51,517 bases of DNA from Chloroflexota bacterium (GTDB lineage: Bacteria > Chloroflexota > Anaerolineae > SpSt-313), in the NCBI GenBank assembly GCA_029553955.1, contig JAKPJZ010000211.1, forward strand, positions 1 to 51,517. Direction: 5' to 3'. Each line of letters opens with the position of its first letter. The first letter of the stretch is position 1. The position numbers and the translations under genes are program-made. Of this stretch, positions 23,621 through 32,575 are shown piece by piece. Under the pieces are notes generated by a model, which had not been told where the DNA came from, did not search any database, and worked only from the letters and a program-made list of their open reading frames with translations.

Positions 23621-24976
23621 CTACTTGGGCGTCTCCCAGTACTTTTTGCTCTCGGCCTTGAGGGTGTTGATGAGTTCCTCGGGGCCGATCTGCTTCTGGA
23701 AGAACTTGTCGTCGGCGGGGTTGAACACCTTCTCCATGTAGTCGGGGATTTCGATGTTCAGGCCCGCGCGCGCAGGCATCTGCTGGTAGGTCTTCAGAAC
23801 TGCGTACTGGTTCTCGAGCGCCGGCGGAACGGGAGCGCCGACCAGTGGGACCGGCGTGCCGCTCTCGGCGATCTGGGTGCCGATCTTGAGCGACGTGATG
23901 TACTTGAGGTACTTGGCCGCCGCATCGGGGTTCTTGCAGGTGTTGAGCACGCCGTAGACGTTGGCCCAATGCTCAACCCAATCGTTGCCCTTGCCGCCAT
24001 CAACCTTGGGGAAGGAGAACATGCCGATCTGGAACCCCTCCGGCGTCTGTTCCGACATTTCCTTGGGCAACCAGGCGCCCATGAACATCATGGCGATCTT
24101 GCTGTTCACCCAGTCGACCTGGGCGGCCGGCCACACGGAGCCTTCAAAGGCCTTCTGGAAGAAGCCCTTGTCCTGCAGCTCGCGGACCATCTTGGCGGCC
24201 TGCAGGAATTCGGGCTGTCCCCACGATTCGCCCGTCTTGTCGTAGGCAGCGTTGCGGAACGCATCCTTGCCCGCGAGGCGAACGGCCAGGTAGGTGAACC
24301 ACCAGTTGTTATAGAAGGCGATGTTGCCGTCGGCGCCCAGCGGAGCTACGCCCACCTTCTCGGTCTTGATCTTGTCGAGCATGCCGACGAAATCGGTCCA
24401 CGACATGTCGGTGGCATTGGGCTTGATGCCTATCTCGTCGAGCATCTTGACGTTGTAGAAGAACGCCGAGATATAGTCGTCGCGCGGGATCATGTAGACC
24501 TGGCCGTCTGCGCCCTTCAGTTGGTCGAATGCGCCGGGCAGGAAGGTATCCTTCCACGACTTGTCGCTGTCATAGGCCTTCTCGGCCAGGTACTTGTCGA
24601 GCGGCAGGGCCAGGTTGTTCTTGACGATCGCCGCGAACACGCGGTCGTCGGAGTGATCGACAATATCGACCTGGGTCTTGGCTGCGATGGCGCTCTGGAG
24701 CTGCGTCAGGACTTCGCGGCCCGCCCACTTGACCTGGACCTCGATATCGGGGTTGTCCTTGTTAAAGTCCTTGGTGGCCTGGTCGAGCACCTTCATCAGG
24801 GGCTCGCCTTCGCTGAACATGCTCCAGTAGACGATAGTGGCCTTGCCCGCCGGCTGCCCCGAGGCTTGGGTAGGCTGCGCCGGGACGGGCCCTGCCGTGC
24901 ACTGCGCTGCCACGAACGTAAAGACGGTCAGCACCGCCAGCGTCAGCATCAGTCGAGCATGCTTCTTTGACGACAT
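23621..24976 (-). CDS. Extracellular sugar-binding protein (family 1)
   Basis: 451 aa. N-terminal signal sequence with a basic start (SSKKHAR) and hydrophobic core, then Cys in AAQCTAG. Lipobox is unusual, with Gln before the Cys, and a short Pro/Gln/Ala linker follows. Mature part begins ATIVYWSMFSEGEPLMK, the usual binding-protein family 1 opening, with NPDIEVQVKWAG, PRDDYISAFFYNVKML (hinge) and MFMGAWLPKEM. These proteins deliver mono- or oligosaccharides to MalF/MalG-type permeases, here encoded directly downstream. ATG 24976 follows GAGAGGAGAAG. Ligand unknown; nagA/nagB in the cluster suggest an amino-sugar compound. Confidence 0.92.
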   Translation of the reverse strand: MSSKKHARLMLTLAVLTVFTFVAAQCTAGPVPAQPTQASGQPAGKATIVYWSMFSEGEPLMKVLDQATKDFNKDNPDIEVQVKWAGREVLTQLQSAIAAKTQVDIVDHSDDRVFAAIVKNNLALPLDKYLAEKAYDSDKSWKDTFLPGAFDQLKGADGQVYMIPRDDYISAFFYNVKMLDEIGIKPNATDMSWTDFVGMLDKIKTEKVGVAPLGADGNIAFYNNWWFTYLAVRLAGKDAFRNAAYDKTGESWGQPEFLQAAKMVRELQDKGFFQKAFEGSVWPAAQVDWVNSKIAMMFMGAWLPKEMSEQTPEGFQIGMFSFPKVDGGKGNDWVEHWANVYGVLNTCKNPDAAAKYLKYITSLKIGTQIAESGTPVPLVGAPVPPALENQYAVLKTYQQMPARAGLNIEIPDYMEKVFNPADDKFFQKQIGPEELINTLKAESKKYWETPK

Positions 24977-25283
24977 GTGTCTTCTCCTCTCTGAGGGACG
25001 AGATGGTTGGCACCGGATCGGGTTCGCAACTCCACGTAGCCTGGGGCCTTGTGCCCGTTTTGCCACGTCATGGCGCCAGTTGCGCCACCTGCGCCCACAA
25101 GCCGCCTGTGGCGGCCAAGGGGGCAAGGCTACGGGTGTGCGAAGACGACTTGGGCCGCAATAGCGGCGCACATTCATCACCAGTGAGCAGTGAGCTTTTG
25201 CCTTCTGTCTGGGTTCCACCTCCTTCCGCGCACCGGTCGCACTGGCTGAGGCCGGCTCCGGCGGCGTGGAGCTGCCTCTGCTG
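24977..25283. other. Gap upstream of the binding-protein gene
   Basis: 307 bases. Mostly a TIR-type repeat element (25023-25143); the rest is GC-rich sequence without ORF, operator copy or convincing promoter, so the binding-protein gene probably depends on the LacI-side promoter. Confidence 0.5.
25023..25143. repeat. TIR element, copy 3
   Basis: Left end TTCGCAACTCCACGTAGCC and, inverted at the right, TTCGCACACCCGTAGCC. Middle has GCCCACAAGCCGCC and GGCGGCC words shared with the copies at 12723 and 51096. 121 bp, non-coding. Confidence 0.65.
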
Positions 25284-26030
25284 CTATCCCCGAAAAGCAG
25301 CGGTGCAGCCACCGCTACGCGCCAACATCCGCTCCGCATTGCCCCCCAAGATTAGGGCTTCTTCATCCGGACGGAGGTGAAGAGAACGGACCTTGGCCAA
25401 CTGGAACGGCTGCCAGTAGAGATCGCCCAGCCCGGCGTCGCTCCCGAACACGAACCGCTCGATGGGGAGACGCGCGAGCGCCCACCGAAAGCCGTGCATC
25501 GGCATGCTCGAAGGGGTGAGATAGATGTTGGGGTAGCGCTCGGCGGCGTACACGGCCTCTTTCCACAGGTCGTGGAGGCCACCGTGACCCAGGATCACGG
25601 GCACCCGCGCATGCCGGCGGGCAAACTCGGCAATCTGCAGCGGCGACGAGTTGGGCGGCGTGCCATCGTGGAACACCACAGGCACATTGAAGCGCTCCAG
25701 CTCCTGGCCGATGCCGTCGAGGGAAGAATCGAGCAGCGAGAGGCACTGAGCCCAGGGGTGCAGCTTGAGCCCGCGCATGCCGAGCTGAGTCACACAGCGG
25801 CGCAGCTCTGGCACCGCGCCCGGGTAGCGGGGATGCACGCTGCAGAACGGTATCAGCCGCACGGGGTCAGCCGCGCAGAACTCGGCCAGCCGGTCATTGT
25901 ATGGCGCAGGGTCCACATAGAGCCCGTCAAGCGTGAACACCAGCGCCCTATCCACGCCGCTGGCGTCCATCATGGCCAGAAAGTCGTGTGGCGAGCCCGA
26001 CATGTGCGTATGCGCATCCAAGACTGTCAT
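25284..26030 (-). CDS. Amidohydrolase-2 family metal-dependent hydrolase, copy B
   Basis: 248 aa TIM-barrel hydrolase or decarboxylase. Starts TVLDAHTHMSG (HxH metal motif), then GMRGLKLHPW, PVVFHDGTPP (metal His), VPVILGHGG (second His) and FVFGSDAGLGD (catalytic Asp), followed by ILGGNAERML, the standard amidohydrolase_2 ending. ATG 26030 overlaps the stop of the paralogue upstream by four bases (ATGA). A longer frame to 26114 is shadow. The two paralogues may act as a heteromer or on successive substrates, for example sugar lactones or aromatic acids. Confidence 0.87.
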   Translation of the reverse strand: MTVLDAHTHMSGSPHDFLAMMDASGVDRALVFTLDGLYVDPAPYNDRLAEFCAADPVRLIPFCSVHPRYPGAVPELRRCVTQLGMRGLKLHPWAQCLSLLDSSLDGIGQELERFNVPVVFHDGTPPNSSPLQIAEFARRHARVPVILGHGGLHDLWKEAVYAAERYPNIYLTPSSMPMHGFRWALARLPIERFVFGSDAGLGDLYWQPFQLAKVRSLHLRPDEEALILGGNAERMLARSGGCTAAFRG

Positions 26031-26764
26031 GGCACGTCTCCCAACAGGCGCAGGATGTTGCCTCCCATCAGTCTGGCCCGGCCGCGCTCCGTCAGGTTCG
26101 CTGCACGCCGGCAACCCAGCTCGACCTCCAATGACCCCAGCGGCGCATCGCTGCTAAAGATGACGCGATCCTCACCGACGGCCTGAGCCGCCTGGGTCAG
26201 CAACAGGGGTAGGATCCAGGAGGTATCCAGGTAGATGTTGGGCGCCAGCAGGGCCGCCGGTATGGCCTCCGACTTGAAGTCGGTGCTGCCCATGTGGCCC
26301 ATGATCAAGCTGACCTGGGGGAAGCGCAGGGCGAGCTCGGCCAACTGCACGGGCAGCGCAAAGGCCGGTGTTCCGGTATGGACGAACACCGGCACCGCCA
26401 TGTCTGCGGCGAGCTCGAGCACCGGGTACACCAGCTCATCGCACAGCAGGAAGCCCTGGAGGGGCGGGTGCAGCTTGATGCCGCGCGCACCCTCCGCCAA
26501 GGCACGCTGCAATTCCTGAAGCGCCCGCGCACCGTACCAGGGGTTCGCTGTGGCAAAGGCATAGAAGCGATCGGGATGCTCGCGGGCCGCCGCGAGGACA
26601 TAGTCGTTGCCCTCGCGGTTGTCGACGGCGATGCAGCGGTCCACCGGGCAGATCACGGCGCGATCGATGCCCCAGGCGTCCATCTCGAGCAGCAGCTCGT
26701 CGGGCGTCTGGTGATAGTCGTGGCCGATGCCGACATGGCAATGGGCGTCAACAATGGGACCCAT
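26027..26764 (-). CDS. Amidohydrolase-2 family metal-dependent hydrolase, copy A
   Basis: 245 aa. GPIVDAHCHVGIG (HxH), AEGARGIKLHPPLQGF, VPVFVHTGTPAF, VSLIMGHMGS and VIFSSDAPLGS (catalytic Asp), ending MGGNILRLLG. Same architecture as the downstream gene, from an old duplication. ATG 26764 follows CAGGAGC. Coupled by a four-base overlap to copy B and 20 bases downstream of the propeller gene. Substrate unknown; position in the cluster links it to the imported compound. Confidence 0.87.
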   Translation of the reverse strand: MGPIVDAHCHVGIGHDYHQTPDELLLEMDAWGIDRAVICPVDRCIAVDNREGNDYVLAAAREHPDRFYAFATANPWYGARALQELQRALAEGARGIKLHPPLQGFLLCDELVYPVLELAADMAVPVFVHTGTPAFALPVQLAELALRFPQVSLIMGHMGSTDFKSEAIPAALLAPNIYLDTSWILPLLLTQAAQAVGEDRVIFSSDAPLGSLEVELGCRRAANLTERGRARLMGGNILRLLGDVP

Positions 26765-26784
26765 GGTTTGCTCCTGGCCTGCCA

Positions 26785-27951
26785 TCACGAGGCGATGTGG
26801 CACTCCCAGAGATAGGATGAGCGCAGGGTGTTGTCGTTCTCCCCGGCATAGAGCCTGCCCTGGCCGGCCTCCACCAGGATATGGACCTTGGCGGCCCCAC
26901 GCCCCAGGCGCCGATCAAAGACAGGGCCGAGATCACGGCAGGTCTGCGCCTTGGGGTCGTACACGAAGAGCCGCGCCTCGCCCTGGCCCGACGTGCCATA
27001 GCCGGCGTTGCCGGCGCCATAGATCATCCCATCGGCCGCCTGCACAAGGCCGGCGAGCCGGGGGCCGGGGAAGGGCTTGCCCAGGTCCTGCACCTCACCT
27101 GTGTCGGGGTCGAGCCGGCTCAAGCCCCCGGCCTGGGTACCGACATAGATGTAGCCATCGCCGGCCAGCATCATGTGATCGACGACGGCGCGGTCGCCCG
27201 GCGCCACCCGCGGGAAGCCATGCTGATACCAGGTGAAGCGCTCTGTGCCTGGGTCGTAGCAAAAGATGCGGATGGGCACCGGCCCCGAGGTATCTTCAAA
27301 GGCCCGGCTCTCGCCCCAGGTGCCCCAGAGCCGGCCACGGCGATCGAGCGCTGCGCTGTGCGGCTGGCAGATCATGACCCCATTGCCGATGAACGCCAGC
27401 GTCCGGCACGTGCCAGTCTGCAGATCGTAGCAGAACAGGTATTCCCCAGGATAGGTAAAGCCGTAGATGCAGCGCTGCTGCCGGTCCAGCACGATCGACT
27501 GGATGTAGTGCCGCGGCACGGGGATGGCGAGGAGCGTGTATTCGGCCTTGGCCGGGTCGTAGCGCAGGAGCTTGCCCCCGGCTGCTTCGTGCTGCTGATC
27601 CACGTCGTGCAGCAAGGCGGTGGCCGCGTAGATGGTACCGTCGCCGTCGATTTCGAGCGACCGGTGGAACTTGGCATCGAACTTGTCGCCGAAGGACGCG
27701 AAATCGAGCGAGGTGAAGGAGCCATCGGCCGGGTCGAAGACGTGAAAGATATCGCCGCTGAGGGTGCAGAGCCCAACATACAATCGAGCAGACCGGGCAT
27801 CCCAGGCGAGGCTGTCGAACGAAATCCAGTCGTTGCGGTAGCCCGGGTCGGCGCGCAGGTCCTCGAATTTCCAGCGCCCCTGCACTTCGCTGACCCAGTT
27901 GTCAAACGAGCGGTTCTTTAGGACATGGGCACGAACGTCAGTGAGCTCCAT
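26785..27951 (-). CDS. Beta-propeller protein, paralogue B
   Basis: 388 aa without signal peptide, paralogue of the protein at 17589-18698 (shared WISF, RLYVGLCTLSGD, IYGFTYPGEYLFCYDLQTG versus MYGVTYPVIQFFDYDYAQ, WGTWG, GYIYVGTQAGGLSRLDPDTG, closing SSYLWE). Blade repeats with DP.TG turns suggest a propeller. No catalytic signature recognised. ATG 27951 follows AAGGAAG. Lies between the URO-D-like gene and the amidohydrolases. Both propellers in one cluster suggests two related substrates or a scaffold role; no function is assigned. Confidence 0.75.
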   Translation of the reverse strand: MELTDVRAHVLKNRSFDNWVSEVQGRWKFEDLRADPGYRNDWISFDSLAWDARSARLYVGLCTLSGDIFHVFDPADGSFTSLDFASFGDKFDAKFHRSLEIDGDGTIYAATALLHDVDQQHEAAGGKLLRYDPAKAEYTLLAIPVPRHYIQSIVLDRQQRCIYGFTYPGEYLFCYDLQTGTCRTLAFIGNGVMICQPHSAALDRRGRLWGTWGESRAFEDTSGPVPIRIFCYDPGTERFTWYQHGFPRVAPGDRAVVDHMMLAGDGYIYVGTQAGGLSRLDPDTGEVQDLGKPFPGPRLAGLVQAADGMIYGAGNAGYGTSGQGEARLFVYDPKAQTCRDLGPVFDRRLGRGAAKVHILVEAGQGRLYAGENDNTLRSSYLWECHIAS

Positions 27952-27985
27952 TTCTTCCTTCCTGGTGCGGGGCCGCAGCAAAAGC

Positions 27986-29050
27986 TCAGGCGCCATACCG
28001 CCGATAGCGCTCTACGACCTCGTACACGGCCCAGAGATTGTCGTCGGGCGTGCCATCGTCAACGTTGATGCAGCAGAGGCCCGCCCGCTCCAGATGCGGG
28101 CAGGTCGACAAGAGATGTTCTGCGTCGGCGGCCGCCTCGGCTGGCGTCTGGCGTTTGAGCCGGGCGGGGCTCAGGCGCAGACTCAAGAACGCCTGAGGCA
28201 ACTGCTCGCGACAGACCGCCAGATCGGACCCCCAGCCGACATCGAAGAACACCGCCGGCACCTGTGCGTACACAGCACCATAGCGCTCCATGTGTTCTCC
28301 ACAGTGGTGTATGCCATAGGGCTGCAGATGGCGCGCCAGGTACAGCTCGGGCTGCAATAGGAACTCGGCGTACGTCGTGGGCGAGACCATCTGCACCGAG
28401 CAGTTGCTGTGGAGAAAGAGGCTCGCATCCACGTGCGTGATCATGCGGTTGGTGGCAATGGCCACACTGCCCGTACGTGGGCGCACACATTGGGCCACTT
28501 GCACCATGGCACGCGCACATACGTCGAGCAACCTAGCCGCCAGATCGGGGCTCTCGGCCAAGTCGCTGAAGAACTGTTGGCCGCGCAGGTGCAGTGCCAG
28601 GTTCAGCACGCCGTCCAGGTCGAAATCGCCTGCCACGGCGCCAGACTCGCGCTCCAGGGCCGCCATATCGGCGAGTAGCTCGTTCATCGGCCAGGTGTTC
28701 GGGATATCGGGCACCTGCAGACCTCGGACCTGGTCATCCGTCAGGTTGGCCGGCTCGGGCCAGGGCGAAGCATCGGGCGCGAAGCGAATCTGGCAGCCCA
28801 TCAGGGCCGGCATGACAAAGCCGCCCGCCACGTGCTTGGAGCCGATGATGGGCTGCCTCCCCAGAGACGCGTGCCCCAACCCCATCCCGGGGAACCGCTC
28901 CCACAGCGCGCGGTTCATCGTCTGCTCGTTGGTGATGCGCGTCTCGCGATCCAGGTAGAACGCCGGACCGAAATCGAGGCCATAGTTGTGGTGCCACCAA
29001 CTGGGCATGAAGACGAACTCGATGGGCAGGAATTCCGCCGGCTCTTTCAT
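27986..29050 (-). CDS. Uroporphyrinogen decarboxylase-fold protein
   Basis: 354 aa of the URO-D/MtaA/CmuA superfamily. Traits: N-terminal FVFMPSWWHHNYGLDFG, central DLDGVLNLALHLRGQQFFSDL (helix of the barrel), a C-terminal YGIHHCGEHMERYG that looks like the metal-binding HxC region of corrinoid methyltransferases, and FFDVGWGSDLAVCREQL. Members not in haem synthesis are often methyltransferases or sugar-operon proteins of unknown role. ATG 29050 overlaps the lacI-type stop by four bases, so expression is tightly tied to the regulator. Not a haem enzyme by context. Confidence 0.78.
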   Translation of the reverse strand: MKEPAEFLPIEFVFMPSWWHHNYGLDFGPAFYLDRETRITNEQTMNRALWERFPGMGLGHASLGRQPIIGSKHVAGGFVMPALMGCQIRFAPDASPWPEPANLTDDQVRGLQVPDIPNTWPMNELLADMAALERESGAVAGDFDLDGVLNLALHLRGQQFFSDLAESPDLAARLLDVCARAMVQVAQCVRPRTGSVAIATNRMITHVDASLFLHSNCSVQMVSPTTYAEFLLQPELYLARHLQPYGIHHCGEHMERYGAVYAQVPAVFFDVGWGSDLAVCREQLPQAFLSLRLSPARLKRQTPAEAAADAEHLLSTCPHLERAGLCCINVDDGTPDDNLWAVYEVVERYRRYGA

Positions 29051-30114
29051 GCGCCCTCTACCAAGGTCTGCTGTACAGGCGGTGCGCCACACGAGTCCCG
29101 CAGAATCAGCGGACAGGGGAGCAGGATGTGGTCGCGCGTCTGGCGCGTTCCGGCGATGCGGCCCAGAAGGACCTCGACGGCGCGCCCGCCGGCTTCGGTC
29201 ACTGGCAGCCGGATTGTCGTCAGGGCAGGGTTCAGATCGACGCAGAACGGCTGATCGTCGATGCCGATCACCGACATATCGTGGGGCACGCGCAGCCCCA
29301 CGCTCTGGGCCGTCTTCATGACTGTTGCGGCGACAATATCGTCGGCCGCGATGATGGCGGTGGGCCGATCGGGCAGGCGCACCAGTTCCAGCGATGACTG
29401 CCACCAATGGTCTCTTGGCGCCGTAAAGTCGCCGGAGCGCACATAGTGCTCACGGTATGGGATGCCATGTCTGGTGAGCGCCAGGCGGTACCCAGACAGT
29501 CTCTCCTCGGAGCTGCGGCGTTTTACCGGGCCGTGAAGAAAGGCGATGCGTTGGTGGCCCAGCCGTACGAGGTAGTCCACAGCCGACACGACGCCGCCTG
29601 TGTTGTCCCAGTTGATCTGATCGAAACCGGCATGGGCATTGGCCCTGTTGACCAAGACGACCGGCAGCCTGGCGCGGAGCAGTTGCTGGAGGTGCTCATC
29701 GTTGACGTACCCCGAGTTCGAGAGGAAGATGATGCCCTCGACCTGCTTGTCGAGAAGAAGGTTGAGCGCCTCGCGCTCATCCTCAACGCTGCGGGCGATG
29801 CTGAGCAGCACATTGTAGCCGGCGCTGCGGGCAATCGGCTCAACGCGGTGGAGCGCCTGGATGAACAGCGGGGTCTCGATTTCGGCGAGGATCAGGCCGA
29901 TGGTGGCCACGCGCTTGGTGACCAGGGCGCGGGCTGCGCTGCTGGGCCGGTAGTTGAGCGCCGTGATGGCCTCTTGTACCCGCCGCAGGGTCTCGGGGGC
30001 CATCGCATCGGTACGGCCGTTCAGGGCGTTCGAGACGGTCGAGACCGATACATTGGCCGCTCGTGCCACGTCCTTGATTGTCGCTCGCTGGAGGCGTGGG
30101 CGCTGTGTGGTCAT
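29047..30114 (-). CDS. LacI-family transcriptional regulator
   Basis: 355 aa. N-terminal helix-turn-helix with hinge: TIKDVARAANVSVSTVSNAL (residues 12-31) and the hinge region NYRPSSAARALVTKR. C-terminal periplasmic-binding-like effector domain: IGLILAEIETPLFIQALHR, VEGIIFLSNS, PTAIIAADDIVAATVMK, MSVIGIDDQPF. ATG 30114. First gene of the minus-strand cluster, overlapping the next by four bases. A 15-bp palindrome lies at the start of its own transcript, so it likely represses itself and the whole cluster, released by a sugar-like inducer. Confidence 0.93.
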   Translation of the reverse strand: MTTQRPRLQRATIKDVARAANVSVSTVSNALNGRTDAMAPETLRRVQEAITALNYRPSSAARALVTKRVATIGLILAEIETPLFIQALHRVEPIARSAGYNVLLSIARSVEDEREALNLLLDKQVEGIIFLSNSGYVNDEHLQQLLRARLPVVLVNRANAHAGFDQINWDNTGGVVSAVDYLVRLGHQRIAFLHGPVKRRSSEERLSGYRLALTRHGIPYREHYVRSGDFTAPRDHWWQSSLELVRLPDRPTAIIAADDIVAATVMKTAQSVGLRVPHDMSVIGIDDQPFCVDLNPALTTIRLPVTEAGGRAVEVLLGRIAGTRQTRDHILLPCPLILRDSCGAPPVQQTLVEGA

Positions 30115-30148
30115 GGGCGGGGTCTCCGGGTGTGCCGCGGCAGTGTAG

Positions 30149-30163
30149 CGTTTTACTAAAACG
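30149..30163 (-). promoter_or_regulatory. LacI-type operator
   Basis: CGTTTTACTAAAACG is a perfect 7-1-7 palindrome, the size and AT/GC layout of LacI/GalR-family sites. It sits 10 bases downstream of the -10 box of the cluster promoter, at about the transcription start. Confidence 0.75.
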
Positions 30164-30173
30164 GTACAGTGAT

Positions 30174-30202
30174 AGTATAACCCCGTTTTTGCACAGTGTC
30201 AA
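30174..30202 (-). promoter_or_regulatory. Consensus promoter of the LacI-headed cluster
   Basis: Read on the minus strand: TTGACA (30197-30202), 17-base spacer, TATACT (30174-30179). This is a near-perfect housekeeping sigma promoter, directly followed by the operator. Confidence 0.85.
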
Positions 30203-30246
30203 GCCCACACCGAATCCTCGCCCAGCCATGAGCCGGCAAGTCCGAC

Positions 30247-30275
30247 TTCCCAGGCTTCGCTGAACGTGCTACAAT
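30247..30275 (+). promoter_or_regulatory. Promoter of transketolase
   Basis: Extended -10 TGCTACAAT (hexamer TACAAT 30270-30275) with a weak -35 TTCCCA (30247-30252) at 17 bases. Start codon 57 bases downstream with TGGAGG. Confidence 0.5.
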
Positions 30276-30332
30276 CCCGGCTGTCGTTGGCGCCCAAGCG
30301 CCGGCGGCGAACTCTTCGCTCTGGAGGCTGCA

Positions 30333-32396
30333 ATGTCGAACCCTCGCTACACCGATTTCGACCAGCTCTGCGTCAACACCATCCGCATGCTGGCCGTCGA
30401 TGCCGTGCAGGCGGCCGAATCGGGCCACCCGGGCATGCCCATGGGCATGGCCGGCGTGGCCTATGTGCTGTGGACGCGCTTCCTGCGCCACAACCCCGCC
30501 AACCCCACCTGGGCCGACCGCGACCGTTTCGTCCTCTCGGCCGGCCATGGCTCAATGCTGCTCTATGCCCTGCTGCACCTCAGCGGCTACGAGCTGTCGC
30601 TCGAACAGCTCAAGCGCTTCCGCCAGTGGGGCAGCCTGACCCCCGGGCACCCCGAGCGCGGCCTGACCCCGGGCGTCGAGACGACCACCGGCCCCCTCGG
30701 CCAGGGGTTCGGCGCAGGCGTGGGCATGGCCATCGCCGAGCGCTACCTGGGGTCGCTCTTCAACCGGCCCGGCTATGACGTGGTGAACCATCGCACCTAC
30801 GCCATCGTCTCGGATGGTGATATGATGGAGGGCGTGGCCTCCGAGGCGGCCTCGCTCGCCGGCCACCAGCGCCTGGACAAGCTCATCTACCTCTACGACG
30901 ACAACCGCATCTCCATCGAAGGCTCGACGGACCTGTCGTTCTCCGACGACGTGCCGCTGCGCTTCGCGGCCTATGGCTGGCACGTGCAAAAGATCGACGG
31001 GCTGGACCTGGCGGCGGTGGAGGATGCCATTCGGGCAGCGCAGGCCGAGCGCGAGCGCCCTTCGCTGATCGACTGCAGAACAGTCATTGCCTATGGCAGC
31101 CCGAACAAGCAGGATACGGCGGCCGCTCACGGCGAGCCGCTGGGCGCGGAGGAAGTGCGGCTGACCAAGCAGCATCTCGGCTGGCCGCCCGACAAGACCT
31201 TCTACGTGCCCGAAGAGGTGCGCGGCTACTTCCAGCAGCAGTTGGAGTATTGGGGCCACCTGGAGGCCGACTGGCACGACCTCTTCGAGCGCTACCGCCA
31301 GAGCTACCCCGACCTGGCCGAGCAGTTCGAGGCCGCCAGGCAGCGCCGGCTGCCGCCCGGCTGGCAGGCGCGCCTGCCCCGCTTCAGCCCTGGCAAGCCG
31401 ATGGCCACGCGCAGCGCTTCGGGCGAGGTGCTGAACGCCATCGCGCCGGCCATACCGGGCCTTATCGGCGGCTCGGCCGACCTGGCGCCCTCGACCAAGA
31501 CCTACATGAAGGGCCTGGGCGACCTGGAGGCGGCGAGCCCCGGCGGCCGCAACCTGCATTTCGGCGTGCGCGAGCACGCCATGGGCGCCACGGTCAACGG
31601 CATGGCGGCCCATGGCGGCGTGTGGCCGTTCGGCGCCACCTTTTTCACCTTTGCCGACTATATGCGCCCGGCCCTGCGGCTCTCGGCGCTCATGGAGCTG
31701 CCGGTCGTGTGGGTCTACACCCACGACTCTATCTTTCTCGGCGAGGATGGCCCCACGCACCAGCCCATCGAGCACCTGGCATCGCTGCGCGCCATCCCGC
31801 ACCTCATCACCATCCGCCCAGCCGACGCCAACGAGACGGCCGTGGCCTGGGAGGTGGCGCTCGAAAGCGGCAAGCCGACCGCGCTCATCCTCACGCGCCA
31901 GAACGTGCCCGTCTTTGACCGGGCACAGATGGCCGCGGCCGACGGCCTGCGCCGCGGCGCCTACGTGCTGCGCGACGCCCAGGGCGCGCGGCCCGACCTG
32001 ATCCTCATCGGCACCGGTTCGGAGGTGGCACTGGCCGTGGAAGCGCAGACGCGCCTGGCCGAGCGTGGCATCGGGGCGCGGGTGGTGAGCATGCCGAGCT
32101 GGGCGCTCTTTGACGCGCAGCCGGAGGAGTATCGCCAGGCGGTGCTGCCGGCCGACGTGCCGCTGCGCCTGGCGGTGGAGGCAGGCTCGCCCCTGGGCTG
32201 GGAGCGCTACGTGGGGCCGTTCGGGGGCGTGCTTGGCATCGCCGGCCGCTTCGGGGCGTCGGCGCCCTACAAGGTGCTGGCCGACAAGTACGGCTTTACG
32301 GCCGACAATGTCGTCGCCCAGGCCGAGGAGCTGCTGCGCAGCTTTCCGGAGAAGGCCCATCTGATGGAGCGCGTCGTCGCGGCCTGCGCGCGGTAG
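30333..32396 (+). CDS. tkt: Transketolase
   Basis: 687 aa TPP enzyme of the pentose phosphate pathway. N-terminal [16 protein letters not shown] and [42 protein letters not shown] (TPP binding), [14 protein letters not shown] and [10 protein letters not shown] (GDG..N motif for Mg-TPP); pyrimidine-domain [40 protein letters not shown] (substrate phosphate binding), and C-terminal [15 protein letters not shown]. Full length and canonical. ATG 30333 follows CTGGAGG. Divergent from the LacI gene; probably constitutive, as its promoter lacks an operator. Confidence 0.97.
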   Translation: MSNPRYTDFDQLCVNTIRMLAVDAVQAAESGHPGMPMGMAGVAYVLWTRFLRHNPANPTWADRDRFVLSAGHGSMLLYALLHLSGYELSLEQLKRFRQWGSLTPGHPERGLTPGVETTTGPLGQGFGAGVGMAIAERYLGSLFNRPGYDVVNHRTYAIVSDGDMMEGVASEAASLAGHQRLDKLIYLYDDNRISIEGSTDLSFSDDVPLRFAAYGWHVQKIDGLDLAAVEDAIRAAQAERERPSLIDCRTVIAYGSPNKQDTAAAHGEPLGAEEVRLTKQHLGWPPDKTFYVPEEVRGYFQQQLEYWGHLEADWHDLFERYRQSYPDLAEQFEAARQRRLPPGWQARLPRFSPGKPMATRSASGEVLNAIAPAIPGLIGGSADLAPSTKTYMKGLGDLEAASPGGRNLHFGVREHAMGATVNGMAAHGGVWPFGATFFTFADYMRPALRLSALMELPVVWVYTHDSIFLGEDGPTHQPIEHLASLRAIPHLITIRPADANETAVAWEVALESGKPTALILTRQNVPVFDRAQMAAADGLRRGAYVLRDAQGARPDLILIGTGSEVALAVEAQTRLAERGIGARVVSMPSWALFDAQPEEYRQAVLPADVPLRLAVEAGSPLGWERYVGPFGGVLGIAGRFGASAPYKVLADKYGFTADNVVAQAEELLRSFPEKAHLMERVVAACAR

Positions 32397-32572
32397 GGGC
32401 GCGAAAGGGCACGAAAGGGCGCGAAAGGGGCGCGATACGGGGCACGAAAGAGGCGCGAAAAGGCACGAAAGGGGCACGAAAGGGATCGGAAAGACGCAAG
32501 GTGCCCAGAGTCCTTTTCGCGTCCCTTTCGTGTTCTTTCGTGCCCTGTTTCGCGTCCTTTCGTGCCCTACTG
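32397..32572. repeat. GCACGAAAGGGGC array with inverted half
   Basis: About eight copies of GC(A/G)CGAAAGGG on the left (32399-32490) face four to five copies of the reverse word CCTTTCGTG on the right (32510-32570). It separates the convergent transketolase and lipoprotein genes and can fold into many alternative stems, which would act as a two-way terminator. A related array lies at 39700-39790. Confidence 0.8.
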
Positions 32573-32575
32573 GCT

